Counted from the first letter of the stretch, positions 34,675 to 43,571 are shown. The stretch: DNA of 64,000 nt from Firmicutes bacterium HGW-Firmicutes-15 (GCA_002840245.1 PHAA01000006.1:1-64000), one strand, 5' to 3'. Numbers and translations are program-made. The notes: a model not told the origin generated them from the letters alone.

Positions 34675-35112
34675 TTAGTAAAGTAGATCTAGAAGCTTAT
34701 CAAAGCCTTCTGCATTTCCCATTTCCGCAGGAAGGGGACGTTTAAGAACCACAAAGTCGCGAGTGCGGCCGTCCTTCATACCCTTAAAAGTAATCGTTGC
34801 CTCTGAAAGAACCAGTTTTTGCAGCGTTTTGTCTTCGAAGGCATAGGCGCGTTCAATTTTAGCGATCTCATTCAGATCAAAGGAGTAGATTGTCATTCTG
34901 CCGTTTTCTGAGATTTGGTTCCAGATAAGAACGTGGCTCATTAGGAAAACGTTCTCCTCAGTATAATGCTTCCCCACCCATTGATTGTAACCACGGTAAT
35001 ATTTGTACCATGCTCTAAGTTCTCCCGAGCGCAAAAGGAGATCCCGCAGGGGAGGGAAGGTAAGCTCACTTTTGTAGAGTTGAGATTCGATCAGCTGTAA
35101 TTGTTCTTGCAT
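34675..35112 (-). CDS. Conserved hypothetical protein (145 aa)
   Basis: I do not recognise this protein. It is a soluble alpha/beta protein with no cysteines, opening with a helical region (LQLIESQLYKSELTFPPL) and followed by strands YTEENVFLMSHVLIWNQIS, MTIYSFDLNEIAKIERAY and LSEATITFKGM, which looks like a PH-like beta fold. AAGGAGG lies six bases before the ATG, so it is a real gene. It may be cotranscribed with the PanE-like gene downstream. Confidence 0.6.
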   Translation of the reverse strand: MQEQLQLIESQLYKSELTFPPLRDLLLRSGELRAWYKYYRGYNQWVGKHYTEENVFLMSHVLIWNQISENGRMTIYSFDLNEIAKIERAYAFEDKTLQKLVLSEATITFKGMKDGRTRDFVVLKRPLPAEMGNAEGFDKLLDLLY

Positions 35113-35279
35113 AAAAACCTCCTTGGATATTTTTTTAATAAATTCCTCTAGTCATACTTCGGCTAGACATCAGTAAATACCACTATCGCGTATTAGTCTA
35201 GCACAAACTCATCCAGAAGGCAATTACTGGAAAAATAAGACTAAACCTTTAATAAGCGAATTTATAAATATTTTAAAAA

Positions 35280-35522
35280 AGTTTATCAAAGGTTCAGTTT
35301 ACTCACAAGGAATATGAGCTGTTACTCTTCTTCGCCACCAATCCCAACACCGTTTTTACCAAAGAACATATTTTCACCACTATATGGGAGGATGAGTATG
35401 GCGGAGAAACAGCAACCGTAGCTGTTCACATTCAAAAGCTGCGTAAAAAGATTGAAAAAGACCCATCAACTCCGGAGTATATTGAGACCATATGGGGAAC
35501 CGGATACCGGTTTAACCCGTAG
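35280..35522 (+). pseudogene. C-terminal relic of an OmpR-type response regulator
   Basis: The frame encodes the DNA-binding winged helix of OmpR/PhoB regulators: FTHKEYELLLFFATNPN, VFTKEHIFTTIWEDEYGGE, VAVHIQKLRKKIEKDP, YIETIWGTGYRFNP and a stop. There is no receiver domain, start codon or ribosome-binding site, and a stop precedes 35280. It overlaps nothing and lies tail to tail with the second MocR gene. No cognate kinase gene remains. Confidence 0.85.
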
Positions 35523-35532
35523 AAAGTACTGG

Positions 35533-36924
35533 CTAATTGCTATGTATAAAGTCATATAAAAGACGAATACCTTGACGTATCTCCTCGGCTTCCAAATGAC
35601 CATAGCCCAGCAGCAGCTTATCCTGATGCAGGCCTTTATTGAGGCTGTGATATTCTGCCGGAGTAACCAAGATGCCTGCCTCTTTGGCCTGACGTACAAA
35701 TTCCATATCAAAGCTCATTCCTGGAAATTCTACAGCCAGGTGCAAACCAGCCGCGTCTCCCCAGGGGATCCATTTACTGCCCCACACTTCTGCCAGGGTT
35801 TCTAGAAGTATTTTCCGTCTTTGCCCGTAAAGCTTCCTCATTTGTTGTACATGGCGGTCAAACTTGCGACTTTGCAGGTATTGGGCCAAGGCGGCCTGTT
35901 CGAAAAGCGGATTCTGAACATCGGCATGGGTGCGAAGATAACGCCATTGTGCCTGTAGTTGGTGCGGTAGTATTACATAGCCTATACGCAAGGCTGGAAA
36001 GAGTGTTTTACTAAAAGTTCCAACATATATTACCCGCTCCGGGTCCATTGAGTAGAGGGGAGCTATGGGACCTCCACTATAACGGAACTCGCTATCATAA
36101 TCATCTTCAATAATATATTGCTCATATTCACGTACTTGCCGTACCAGTGCAGTCCGGCGCAGGGCCGGAAGGATTCCTCCCAGGGGGAATTGGTGGGAAG
36201 GGGTGACATATATTGCAGCAGCTCCTTGACCATTCAGATGCTCAGTTTGCAGTCCGTGCTTATCCACGGGTACGGGACGGATGGGGATGCCTTTACCCTG
36301 TAAAGCGTGAATCATACCGGTGTGTCCGGGGTCTTCTACCAATATTTCCTGCCCATCATTGCATAGGAGATCGGCCAGCAAGTGCAAAGCTTGCGTAGCC
36401 CCTGCAGTAATATATATATCCTGGGGATGAACCTTGATACCTCGGCTTCGCAAGAGCCAGGCGGCAATTTCCTCGCGCAGCTGTAGTAGTCCCTGGGGGC
36501 CACTGTAGCCCCATTGAGACAAGGGAATTTCTGGGGCGCTCTGGTGCAGCAATTGAAGCCATTGGTGCTGGGGAAAACGTCGCAAATCGGGTTGGCCGGT
36601 GCGAAAGTCTGCTCGAAAGGCAGCTTGGGGTGGCTCAACCCGATTTAATTTTGGCAGGGCTGGTGTTGTTGGTTCTAGTTGCAGGCCCTCTGCAACCCGG
36701 GTGGGCGAGCCCTGACGGCTTTCAGTAAAAGCTTCGGCCAAGAGCATATCATAGGCTTCGCAAGCGGTATTGCGGGATATGCCCAAAATTCTGGATAGTT
36801 CACGAGTAGAAGGAAGTGATTCACCTGGCTTTAAATATCCTTCCAGAATCTTAGTCCGTAAGTTCAGGTATATCTGGCGTGATAGAGTAATATCACTGTT
36901 GCGTTTTAATTCAATACCCCACAT
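35533..36924 (-). CDS. MocR-type regulator, second copy
   Basis: GntR-aminotransferase chimera of about 463 residues. The N-terminus has the winged helix (SRQIYLNLRTKILEGYLKPGESLPSTRELSRIL). The PLP lysine is in GTFSKTLFPALRIGY near residue 305. It is clearly homologous to the gene at 22200. The ATG at 36924 is preferred over 36972 because the winged helix begins at once. It is divergent from an EamA exporter gene, which is the probable target, with direct-repeat sites in between. MocR/EamA pairs are common. Confidence 0.92.
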   Translation of the reverse strand: MWGIELKRNSDITLSRQIYLNLRTKILEGYLKPGESLPSTRELSRILGISRNTACEAYDMLLAEAFTESRQGSPTRVAEGLQLEPTTPALPKLNRVEPPQAAFRADFRTGQPDLRRFPQHQWLQLLHQSAPEIPLSQWGYSGPQGLLQLREEIAAWLLRSRGIKVHPQDIYITAGATQALHLLADLLCNDGQEILVEDPGHTGMIHALQGKGIPIRPVPVDKHGLQTEHLNGQGAAAIYVTPSHQFPLGGILPALRRTALVRQVREYEQYIIEDDYDSEFRYSGGPIAPLYSMDPERVIYVGTFSKTLFPALRIGYVILPHQLQAQWRYLRTHADVQNPLFEQAALAQYLQSRKFDRHVQQMRKLYGQRRKILLETLAEVWGSKWIPWGDAAGLHLAVEFPGMSFDMEFVRQAKEAGILVTPAEYHSLNKGLHQDKLLLGYGHLEAEEIRQGIRLLYDFIHSN

Positions 36925-36929
36925 AAGCT

Positions 36930-36981
36930 TAACTGGCCCCCTAATATTTAGCCATAACTGGCTCTTTAACAATACCAGTTA
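36930..36981. promoter_or_regulatory. Direct-repeat operator of the second MocR regulator
   Basis: TAACTGGC occurs at 36930-36937 and 36955-36962, 25 bases apart, and an inverted copy ACCAGTTA lies at 36974-36981. The first repeat is 5 bases from the MocR start, so binding should block its own translation start region. The spacing matches the first MocR site (24 bases) although the sequence differs. Confidence 0.6.
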
Positions 36982-37053
36982 GTTTTGTATTACTATAACA
37001 TGAGCGTTTATGGCCTGGCAATTACCAGCCCAATCTCAAGAGGTGAATTATGA

Positions 37054-38010
37054 ATGCAAAGTTATATTGGCAAGCTTTATCTGGCAGGTGCCTTTATCCT
37101 GGCTGGATCTTCCGTTATTGCCGCCCGGGTGTTGTCTGGAAAGTTAGGGATATTCACTATTACTTCCAGCAGCCTGGTTTTATCCCTGTTGGTCTTGCTC
37201 CCGTTCTGCGGCTATCGCCTTAAGTCGAATTTAGAGAAGATGGCCATAGTTGATTGGAAAATTATATTCTTGCAGGCTCTGTGCGGGATGTTTTTATTTC
37301 GCATGTTTCTATTAACGGGCTTGAAATATACTAGCGCTGGGGAAGCTGGGATACTTACCGGAGCAAGTCCGGCTCTAACTGCCTTGATGGCCAGGTTTTG
37401 GCTGTCAGAACCTCTTTATAAAAATCGTATCATGGGTGTTGTCAGTACAGTGAGCGGAATTTTGCTGATTCAAACAGCGGTAGGGCAGGGAAATGGATTT
37501 ACTAAAGAGCATTTTATAGGAAATATGTTGGTGCTGTCGGCAGCCCTATGTGAGTCACTGTTCAACGTAATTTCCCGCCGAGCCAACCTTAAAATGGAGA
37601 CTCAGCAATTGCAGAAATTAGACCCTATTGTGCAAAGCATACTGGTAAGCGCAATTGCCGGGCTGCTTTGTCTGTGGCCAGCCGCCCTGGAATATCCGCT
37701 AGAATCACTGTTATCACTTGGCCTTATTGAATGGCTGGCTTTACTTTGGTACGGTTTGATGGTTACAGCCCTGGGCTATATTTTCTGGTACGCAGGTATT
37801 AAACGCTGTGATGCCTCAATAGCAGCAGCTTTTTCCGGATTAATGCCCTTTACTTCATTGCTTGTGTCCATTGCGTTATTAGGAGAGCAGCCGGGCTGGC
37901 AGAGCTGTTTGGGAGGCTTTATGATAGTGCTGGGAATGCTGATGACTGGCTGGAAAGTATTCCCTCATCTGCAAATAATCAGCTCCAGTAAGACACTAAA
38001 CAATCGCTAA
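37054..38010 (+). CDS. EamA/DMT-family exporter
   Basis: Membrane protein of 318 residues with ten hydrophobic segments and the duplicated EamA architecture (LAGAFILAGSSVIAARVL at the start; LVLSAALCESLFNVISRRA opening the second half). Such proteins export amino acids or metabolites. Substrate is unknown. GAGGTG at 37041-37046 supports ATG 37054. Its position opposite a MocR regulator suggests the exported compound or a PLP-linked amine is the signal. Confidence 0.9.
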   Translation: MQSYIGKLYLAGAFILAGSSVIAARVLSGKLGIFTITSSSLVLSLLVLLPFCGYRLKSNLEKMAIVDWKIIFLQALCGMFLFRMFLLTGLKYTSAGEAGILTGASPALTALMARFWLSEPLYKNRIMGVVSTVSGILLIQTAVGQGNGFTKEHFIGNMLVLSAALCESLFNVISRRANLKMETQQLQKLDPIVQSILVSAIAGLLCLWPAALEYPLESLLSLGLIEWLALLWYGLMVTALGYIFWYAGIKRCDASIAAAFSGLMPFTSLLVSIALLGEQPGWQSCLGGFMIVLGMLMTGWKVFPHLQIISSSKTLNNR

Positions 38011-38198
38011 TAAATGTTTTGTCCTTGCTATGGATAATTACCGGGCAATCAATTAGTATATAATATATTGGTATTAGTAGGAAAATATGAACCGCTATTC
38101 CACCCAACTATGCTGTTTATTGTCCTGCTGGTGCGATACTAAGTGGGATGCTTATGGCATTGATTGGGTCAACTATCGGGGAGGGGAGCCAAAATATT

Positions 38199-38837
38199 TT
38201 GAAACTGGTATGCATAGATTTTGAAACTGCCAATCGCTTTATTGGCAGTATATGTGCTGTAGGGGTAGCAGTGATTGAAGAGGGCCATATTATTCAAACC
38301 AAGTATTGGCTGGTTAAACCGCATACTGCCCATAATTTCTTTGACCCTTTTAATATTATGATTCATGGAATACAGCCCAGGGATGTGCAAGGTGCTCTGG
38401 AATTCAACACAATCTACAATGAGTTAAGACCTTTGCTGAGTGATTCTGTATTAGTTGCACATAACGCTGCATTTGACATGTCGGCTTTACGTCATGTCCT
38501 GGATTTGTATAATATCGAATATCCTACAGTTGATTATTTGTGTACATATAAGCTATCCCGAAGAATTTGGAGCGGGTTAGATAATTACAAACTTGATACG
38601 GTCAGTAGAAGTGTGGGCCACCAATTCAATCATCATAATGCCCTGGAAGATGCAGTTGCTTGTGGGAAGGTATTATTAGCGGCATTAGCGGCCAAAGGAG
38701 TAAGCGATATAAATGAAATAAGCTCCCTAATCGGAATGAAAATGGGTAGCCTGTACTCCCAGGGTTATTCTCCCTGTAGCATACGCAATTCTAAAAAGAC
38801 TCATTCCCGTCAGGTGATGACCGCCATAGACTATTAA
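38199..38837 (+). CDS. DEDD-type 3'-5' exonuclease (PolC/epsilon-like)
   Basis: Exonuclease domain protein of 212 residues. The DEDD motifs are LVCIDFETAN (Asp, Glu), VLVAHNAAFDMSALR (Asp) and HHNALEDAVACGKVL (His, Asp), so it is a DEDDh enzyme of the DnaQ/PolC-epsilon type. It would trim DNA or RNA 3' ends in repair or editing. TTG at 38199 has GGGGAGGGGAG about 9 bases ahead and places the first motif at residue 7, as usual for the family; the ATG at 38148 is less likely. Confidence 0.85.
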   Translation: MKLVCIDFETANRFIGSICAVGVAVIEEGHIIQTKYWLVKPHTAHNFFDPFNIMIHGIQPRDVQGALEFNTIYNELRPLLSDSVLVAHNAAFDMSALRHVLDLYNIEYPTVDYLCTYKLSRRIWSGLDNYKLDTVSRSVGHQFNHHNALEDAVACGKVLLAALAAKGVSDINEISSLIGMKMGSLYSQGYSPCSIRNSKKTHSRQVMTAIDY

Positions 38838-38850
38838 TTGGCGTCTATAG

Positions 38851-38876
38851 ACCATGGATTCAACTCCCATTCCCGC
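38851..38876 (+). other. T-arm-like fragment of a tRNA or tmRNA
   Basis: ATGG-ATTCAACT-CCCAT near 38854-38870 resembles a T-arm with its TTCAA loop, followed by a C-rich stretch as in an acceptor end. No matching 5' half precedes it. Such tails can mark attachment sites of integrated elements. Confidence 0.25.
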
Positions 38877-39074
38877 CTCTGCAAGCATCCTGATCGGTAT
38901 GGGTTATCATTAGGGTTATATACCATATATGCGATTAACAATGATGTGCTTACGGTACATGTTGATCTGAAACGAAACCGCAACTCAACCCGAGATAATG
39001 AATGTCATCATATCAGCACTCGCCATAAAATCATCCCAGCCAATGTTTCCGAGAGATTTCCAAAGAAATAAAAC

Positions 39075-39256
39075 CCATGACATGAGCATGGGCTCAGACC
39101 GTCAAAAAAGCCCAATAGCAGCGTTATTAACAAATGCCCGTTCAATCAACGTACCTATGTACGCCTCAATCACGGGCTTTTATTTATGCCTTGCTCTTGA
39201 ACTTTTTTGCTCGGCCTGACTTTATCGACACTTTGAATCCATGACATGAGCATGGG
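39075..39256. repeat. Two copies of an 18-base hairpin-forming repeat
   Basis: CCATGACATGAGCATGGG occurs at 39075-39092 and again at 39239-39256. Each copy is itself a small hairpin (CCATG/CATGG). They bracket a 146-base segment with a terminator-like stem, which could be a miniature mobile or regulatory cassette. Confidence 0.55.
39131..39186 (+). terminator. Terminator-like hairpin in the 38.8-39.4 kb gap
   Basis: GCCCGT (39136-39141) pairs with ACGGGC (39172-39177) and CGTAC pairs with GTACG inside, followed by TTTTATTT. The internal part does not pair, so the structure is only moderately convincing. It may end transcription from the exonuclease gene. Confidence 0.4.
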
Positions 39257-39389
39257 ACTATGTTTGACCAGTACTACCATGTTCTGAGTAATGCTGGTTA
39301 TCTATCCTATTCATGGAACCTTATGGTAGTTTCCCGTATATCATATTACGAGAGCATAACTACTACAGAACGTTAGAGAAGGTGAGAAA

Positions 39390-40523
39390 GTGGAAATTCA
39401 AGGGGTTGATCGATCTTATAGATTACTCAGCGAATGCAATCAAGTTCTACTGTTAGCCCATGACGAAAACCAACTGTTTCAAGAAATATGTAGAGTTGTT
39501 GTTGATATAGGTTACCGTTTTGCTTGGGTCGGATTTATTGAAAATGATGAAGTTCAGACCGTCATTCCAGTAGCTCAAGGTGGACATGGGGAAGGATACT
39601 TAGAAGATCTTAGAATCGAATTAACAGACCCTGAACGCTGGAGAGGTCCCACTGGTATGGCTATCCATTCGGGGAAGCCCCAAATTGTAAGAAATATTGC
39701 CTCAGATCCAAATTATACCCCATGGCGTAATAGTGCTAATCAACGGGCTTATGCCTCGAGTATCGCTCTTCCCTTGAAAATAGAGGGCGGGGCGTCGGGC
39801 GCATTAAATATTTATGCAGACGAAATCGATGCGTTTGACAATTGTGAATTAGCTCTTTTGACTAAACTTGCAGACAATTTATCCTATGGTATTATGTCGT
39901 TGCGTGCACGTGCTGACCAAAAGAAAGTTCGGGAGGAACTGGAAGAGAGCGTGAAAAATCTTCGAAATTCCCTGGATGGGGCAGTAAAAGCACTTTCAGC
40001 AGCAGGCGAAAAACGCGATCCTTATACTGCTGATCACCAAAAACGTGTTTCTGAGATTGCCCAAGGGATAGCTACAATAATGGGCCTTACTCAAAAGGAA
40101 ATAAAATCAATTGTTATTGCAGGCTTACTGCACGATATTGGAAAGATGTCTATACCCTTAGATATATTAAATAAGCCCAGAGCTCTAACGGAAATAGAAA
40201 TGGCCTTAGTCAAAACCCATTCCCAAAACGGTTTTGAAATAGTACAGTTGATTCCCTTTAAAGAACCTGTTGCAGAAATAGTGCTTCAACACCATGAACG
40301 AATTGATGGATCTGGCTACCCGTTTGGACTTACTATAAATGATATAATTCCTGCCGCAAGAATACTTGCAGTAGCAGATGTAGTTGAAGCAATATCGTCA
40401 TTAAGGCCATATCGTCAATCTTTAGGAGTTGATAAAGCATTAGTAGAAATACTTCAGAATAAGGGAATACTTTATGATGAGGAGGTAGTTAATGCCTGTC
40501 TAAAATTTTTTGATAAGAAGTAA
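39390..40523 (+). CDS. GAF-HD-GYP domain protein (c-di-GMP phosphodiesterase-like)
   Basis: Cytoplasmic protein of 377 residues. Residues 20-165 form a GAF domain. Residues 185-375 are an HD-GYP domain: DPYTADHQKRVSEIAQ, LLHDIGKMSIP, HHERIDGSGYPFG and DVVEAISSLRPYR. HHERIDGSGYP carries the GYP signature; the metal-binding HD residues are intact, so c-di-GMP hydrolysis is likely. GTG start at 39390 follows GAGAAGGTGAGAAA. No cyclase gene is nearby. Confidence 0.9.
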   Translation: MEIQGVDRSYRLLSECNQVLLLAHDENQLFQEICRVVVDIGYRFAWVGFIENDEVQTVIPVAQGGHGEGYLEDLRIELTDPERWRGPTGMAIHSGKPQIVRNIASDPNYTPWRNSANQRAYASSIALPLKIEGGASGALNIYADEIDAFDNCELALLTKLADNLSYGIMSLRARADQKKVREELEESVKNLRNSLDGAVKALSAAGEKRDPYTADHQKRVSEIAQGIATIMGLTQKEIKSIVIAGLLHDIGKMSIPLDILNKPRALTEIEMALVKTHSQNGFEIVQLIPFKEPVAEIVLQHHERIDGSGYPFGLTINDIIPAARILAVADVVEAISSLRPYRQSLGVDKALVEILQNKGILYDEEVVNACLKFFDKK

Positions 40524-40636
40524 TGGGTAGGTAACATGTGAGGTCCGCCTCATACAGCAGACTCCAAAAACGGTTGGTGGGATTAGCAAAATGATACTTG
40601 CAATTAGTATTTTTTTTATATAATATAAAAGAATAA

Positions 40637-40728
40637 GCAAAGGGGAGTAACTACTTAGGATAGAATCAACATCATGGCGGAAACGTCTGGTTCTATCGGT
40701 CAGATTATTGACTAAGTGAGACCTTTGT
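40637..40728 (+). ncRNA. yybP-ykoY manganese riboswitch
   Basis: The conserved opening AAAGGGGAGTAACT at 40639, the internal CGGAAACGTCTGG box and the closing TGAGACCTTTGTC form the yybP-ykoY pattern, with GCAAAGG pairing with CCTTTGT as P1. The two boxes GGGGAGTA and GAAACG are the loops that meet to bind Mn2+. Its target is an operon ending in a TerC/YjbE exporter, the classic class of gene under this switch. Mn2+ should favour antitermination. Confidence 0.85.
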
Positions 40729-40757
40729 CTCTTGATTGAGACAAAGGTCTTTTTATT
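40719..40757 (+). terminator. Expression-platform terminator of the riboswitch
   Basis: AGACCTTTGTCTC (40719-40731) pairs perfectly with GAGACAAAGGTCT (40738-40750), followed by a run of T. The left arm is also the 3' strand of riboswitch P1, so Mn2+ binding and termination exclude each other. Confidence 0.9.
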
Positions 40758-40788
40758 TAACTAAAATATAGGGAAGAAGAGTGAATTC

Positions 40789-41073
40789 ATGAATAAATGG
40801 AAACAGATATTTAGAATAACGATAACATGCTGTCTTTTGTTGCCCGCTATTTTGGGATGTGTAGATATGGAGGTTGCGCACAGGTTAGGACAGCTCCAAA
40901 CACAGATCGAAACTTTGACACTTGCAGTTGGTACAGTCGGAATGATCAAAATAATTGAAAATGAATTCGATCAATATGAGAATTATAAGCAAAGGAATAG
41001 CTTGGGATTTGTGAAATGCGTGCATGATATTTTACTTGGACCTCTTTATTATCAGGCTTCTTTTCTTGGCTGA
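40789..41073 (+). CDS. Small lipoprotein under the manganese riboswitch
   Basis: Protein of 94 residues with a lipoprotein signal (ITITCCLLLPAILGC, lipobox ILGC with the Cys at residue 24), followed by a helical heptad-rich segment (LGQLQTQIETLTLAVGTVGMI) and a short C-terminal part. It matches no family I know. It lies between the riboswitch terminator and the TerC/YjbE gene, 70 bases upstream of the latter, so it is probably Mn-controlled. An accessory role in Mn export or sensing is inferred only from position. Confidence 0.65.
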   Translation: MNKWKQIFRITITCCLLLPAILGCVDMEVAHRLGQLQTQIETLTLAVGTVGMIKIIENEFDQYENYKQRNSLGFVKCVHDILLGPLYYQASFLG

Positions 41074-41143
41074 GCTAAGGTGTTAGGTAGAAATATTGAA
41101 TCAAATGAAGATTAATTTATAAAGGTATGCGGAGGTAGATAAA

Positions 41144-41806
41144 GTGACTGGATTAGAAACAATCACAGCAATTAGCAGCATTGTAGTAATTGATATAGTA
41201 CTTGGCGGAGACAATGCTATATTGATAGCCCTAGCTAGTAAAGATCTCCTGCCCGAGCAACGTAGAAAGGCTATGTTTTGGGGAGTAGTAGGTGCAATTC
41301 TTATCAGGACTCTATTTACTGCGGTAGCATTATATTTACTGAAAGTACCGCTATTACAATTTGCAGGAGGAGTATTGTTGGTATGGATTGCTTTAAAATT
41401 ATTAGTAGAGGAGAAAAAAATTGAGTGTAAAACCGGTAATAGCCTAGTCGAAGCCATTAAGATAATCATCGTAGCTGATGTTGTTATGGGTATAGATAAT
41501 GTGATAGCAATTGCGGGTGCTGCTCACGGAAGTATAGCGATGGTGATTGCTGGGCTTATAATAAGTGTTCCTATAATTGTATGGGGGAGCACTATTATTC
41601 TTAAGCTTATCGAAAAACATCCGCTTATCGTTTACGTCGGAGCAGCTGTACTAGCCTGGACAGCGGGGCAGATGATGGTAAGTGACACCTTGATCATCAA
41701 GTATGCTGGAAGCTCTATTCCATATTTTTCGATGCTGATTCCTTTCTTAACCATAGTTGCGGTTCTTGGGATAGGTTATTATAAAAACTCAAAGAAATGC
41801 ACGTAG
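41144..41806 (+). CDS. TerC/YjbE-family metal exporter
   Basis: Integral membrane protein of 220 residues with seven hydrophobic segments. Both halves carry the acidic metal site typical of the family: DIVLGGDNAI near residue 16 and DVVMGIDNVIAIAGAAHG near residue 116. Family members export Mn2+ and protect from its excess; the upstream Mn riboswitch supports this. GCGGAGG precedes the GTG start at 41144. Confidence 0.9.
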   Translation: MTGLETITAISSIVVIDIVLGGDNAILIALASKDLLPEQRRKAMFWGVVGAILIRTLFTAVALYLLKVPLLQFAGGVLLVWIALKLLVEEKKIECKTGNSLVEAIKIIIVADVVMGIDNVIAIAGAAHGSIAMVIAGLIISVPIIVWGSTIILKLIEKHPLIVYVGAAVLAWTAGQMMVSDTLIIKYAGSSIPYFSMLIPFLTIVAVLGIGYYKNSKKCT

Positions 41807-42105
41807 CGAGGAACTGGGCACTATGCAGGAATGCTTTTATGCCCTCCTTGATAACAGGCTTTACGACCACGAAGAAGATATGATTCGAACCGTTAACAAA
41901 ATATGATGATTAAATAATCGATTTTTACGATATTCGGAATAGTTGTCTTTGAAATACAATTGCGTTTATGATATATTTAATTCGCATGTAACTGGTGGAA
42001 ATGGAGTTTGCCATAGGGAGCATGAGTCACTTGGATTATCGACTGCCTGGGTAGATTATGTATTTGCTCAGGTTTTTTGTATTGATTTTTAAGGAGGTTG
42101 TAATA
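41807..42105. other. Spacer before the AICAR transformylase gene
   Basis: A 27-codon frame at 41823-41906 (MQECFYALLDNRLYDHEED) is the only coding-like feature and cannot be assigned. I see no promoter pair that stands out. Confidence 0.3.
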
Positions 42106-43281
42106 ATGGGAAATTCGGAAATTGTACTTAAGTATGGGTGTAATCCACAACAAAAACCAGCCAGAATTTATAGCAAGAACCAACCTTTGCCTATTAAGAT
42201 TCTCAATGGCACTCCTGGTTATATCAATTTTATGGATGCTTTTAATTCCTGGCAGCTGGTGAAGGAACTAAAACAAGCCACTGGCTTACCGGCAGCAGCT
42301 TCCTTTAAACACGTGAGTCCAGCTGGTGCTGCAGTGGGTTTGCCGCTAAGTGAGGTATTGAAAAAGTCTTATTTTGTTGAGGGATTGGAATTATCTCCCA
42401 TAGCTGTTGCTTATGCGCGAGCTAGAGGTGCCGATAGAATGTCATCCTACGGCGATTGGGCGGCTGTAAGTGATATAGTTGATTTGCCTACGGCTACTAT
42501 TCTTAAGGGAGCAGTTTCCGATGGAATAATTGCCCCAGGCTATACTGACGAAGCCCTGGAAGTTTTGAAAAGAAAGAAGAAAGGCAGCTATTGCATTATA
42601 GAAATGGATTGGGATTATGAGCCGGAAGAGCTTGAGAATCGAGAGATATATGGCATTAGCTTTGAGCAAAAAAGAAATGATGTAATAATAAAAGAGGAAC
42701 TGCTTACCAATATAGTAAGCAACAATAAGAATATCCCTCCTCAGGCCCAACGGGACTTACTTATCTCTATGATTACACTAAAATACACCCAGTCCAACTC
42801 CGTCTGTTTTGTTTTAGACGGCCAGGTAATTGGCGTCGGCGCCGGGCAACAATCTCGAATCCACTGTACCAGACTAGCTGGCGCGAAAGCAGATATTTGG
42901 TATTTAAGGCAACATCCTACGGTACTAGCATTACCCTTTAAGAAGGGCGCAGCCCAACCTGAACGCGATAATGTTATAGATCAATACTTGAGAGATGATG
43001 TTACCCCCATGGAAATTAGTGGCTGGAGTAATGCACTAGAAAGTATACCGCAGCGATTAACGGCCGAAGAGAAAGCATCCTGGTTAAAGAGCTTAACCGG
43101 AGTCTCTCTGGGTTCAGATGCGTTTTTCCCTTTCCGGGATAATATTGATCGAGCCGCCCAGAGTGGGGTAAAATTCATTGTTCAACCCGGAGGTTCAATT
43201 AGAGATGATATAGTGATTGATGCTTGTAATGAATATGACATGGCTATGGCTTGCTCTAGTCCCAGGCTATTTCACCACTAG
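42106..43281 (+). CDS. Single-domain AICAR transformylase (PurH C-terminal-like)
   Basis: Protein of 391 residues corresponding to the formyltransferase half of PurH, which adds the last carbon of the purine ring using 10-formyl-THF. The catalytic K-H pair is in ASFKHVSPAGAAVG near residue 67, and IGVGAGQQSRIHCTRLAG and KFIVQPGGSIRDD are typical. The IMP cyclohydrolase domain is absent from the start: the Met follows AAGGAGG directly. A separate cyclohydrolase must exist elsewhere. No other purine gene is adjacent. Confidence 0.88.
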   Translation: MGNSEIVLKYGCNPQQKPARIYSKNQPLPIKILNGTPGYINFMDAFNSWQLVKELKQATGLPAAASFKHVSPAGAAVGLPLSEVLKKSYFVEGLELSPIAVAYARARGADRMSSYGDWAAVSDIVDLPTATILKGAVSDGIIAPGYTDEALEVLKRKKKGSYCIIEMDWDYEPEELENREIYGISFEQKRNDVIIKEELLTNIVSNNKNIPPQAQRDLLISMITLKYTQSNSVCFVLDGQVIGVGAGQQSRIHCTRLAGAKADIWYLRQHPTVLALPFKKGAAQPERDNVIDQYLRDDVTPMEISGWSNALESIPQRLTAEEKASWLKSLTGVSLGSDAFFPFRDNIDRAAQSGVKFIVQPGGSIRDDIVIDACNEYDMAMACSSPRLFHH

Positions 43282-43544
43282 AAATCAAGGGTAGGGTCAC
43301 CTTGATATGCAGGAGGGTGCTTAGGGAATACTCTAAAACCAATAAGATATGGGTCCGGACGTTTTTAGAAAGTAATGCCCTTCACTTCCTGAGTTTGCGT
43401 GAAGCCAGCAAATATTTATAATTACTGCGAATCAAAAAGGCCCCTCTACCCCCGATTTAATTTCTCTCATTCAGAGAGTAAGAAGCGGGGTTTTTTAGCT
43501 TTTACTTCATTCTTGCTTTTTTCCAAAAATATTTTTTGCATAAT

Positions 43545-43571
43545 TGAAACTTTTCTTAATAAACCCCTGTA
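43545..43571 (+). promoter_or_regulatory. Candidate ECF-sigma promoter
   Basis: TGAAAC (43545-43550) and TGTA (43568-43571) are separated by 17 bases, close to the SigW-type TGAAAC-N16-CGTA. It lies just ahead of the sigma factor gene and would allow autoregulation. Confidence 0.4.

Noticed and set aside
38838-38900. Complete tRNA gene
   Set aside because: Only a T-arm-like segment is present. No acceptor 5' strand, D-arm or anticodon arm can be folded before it.
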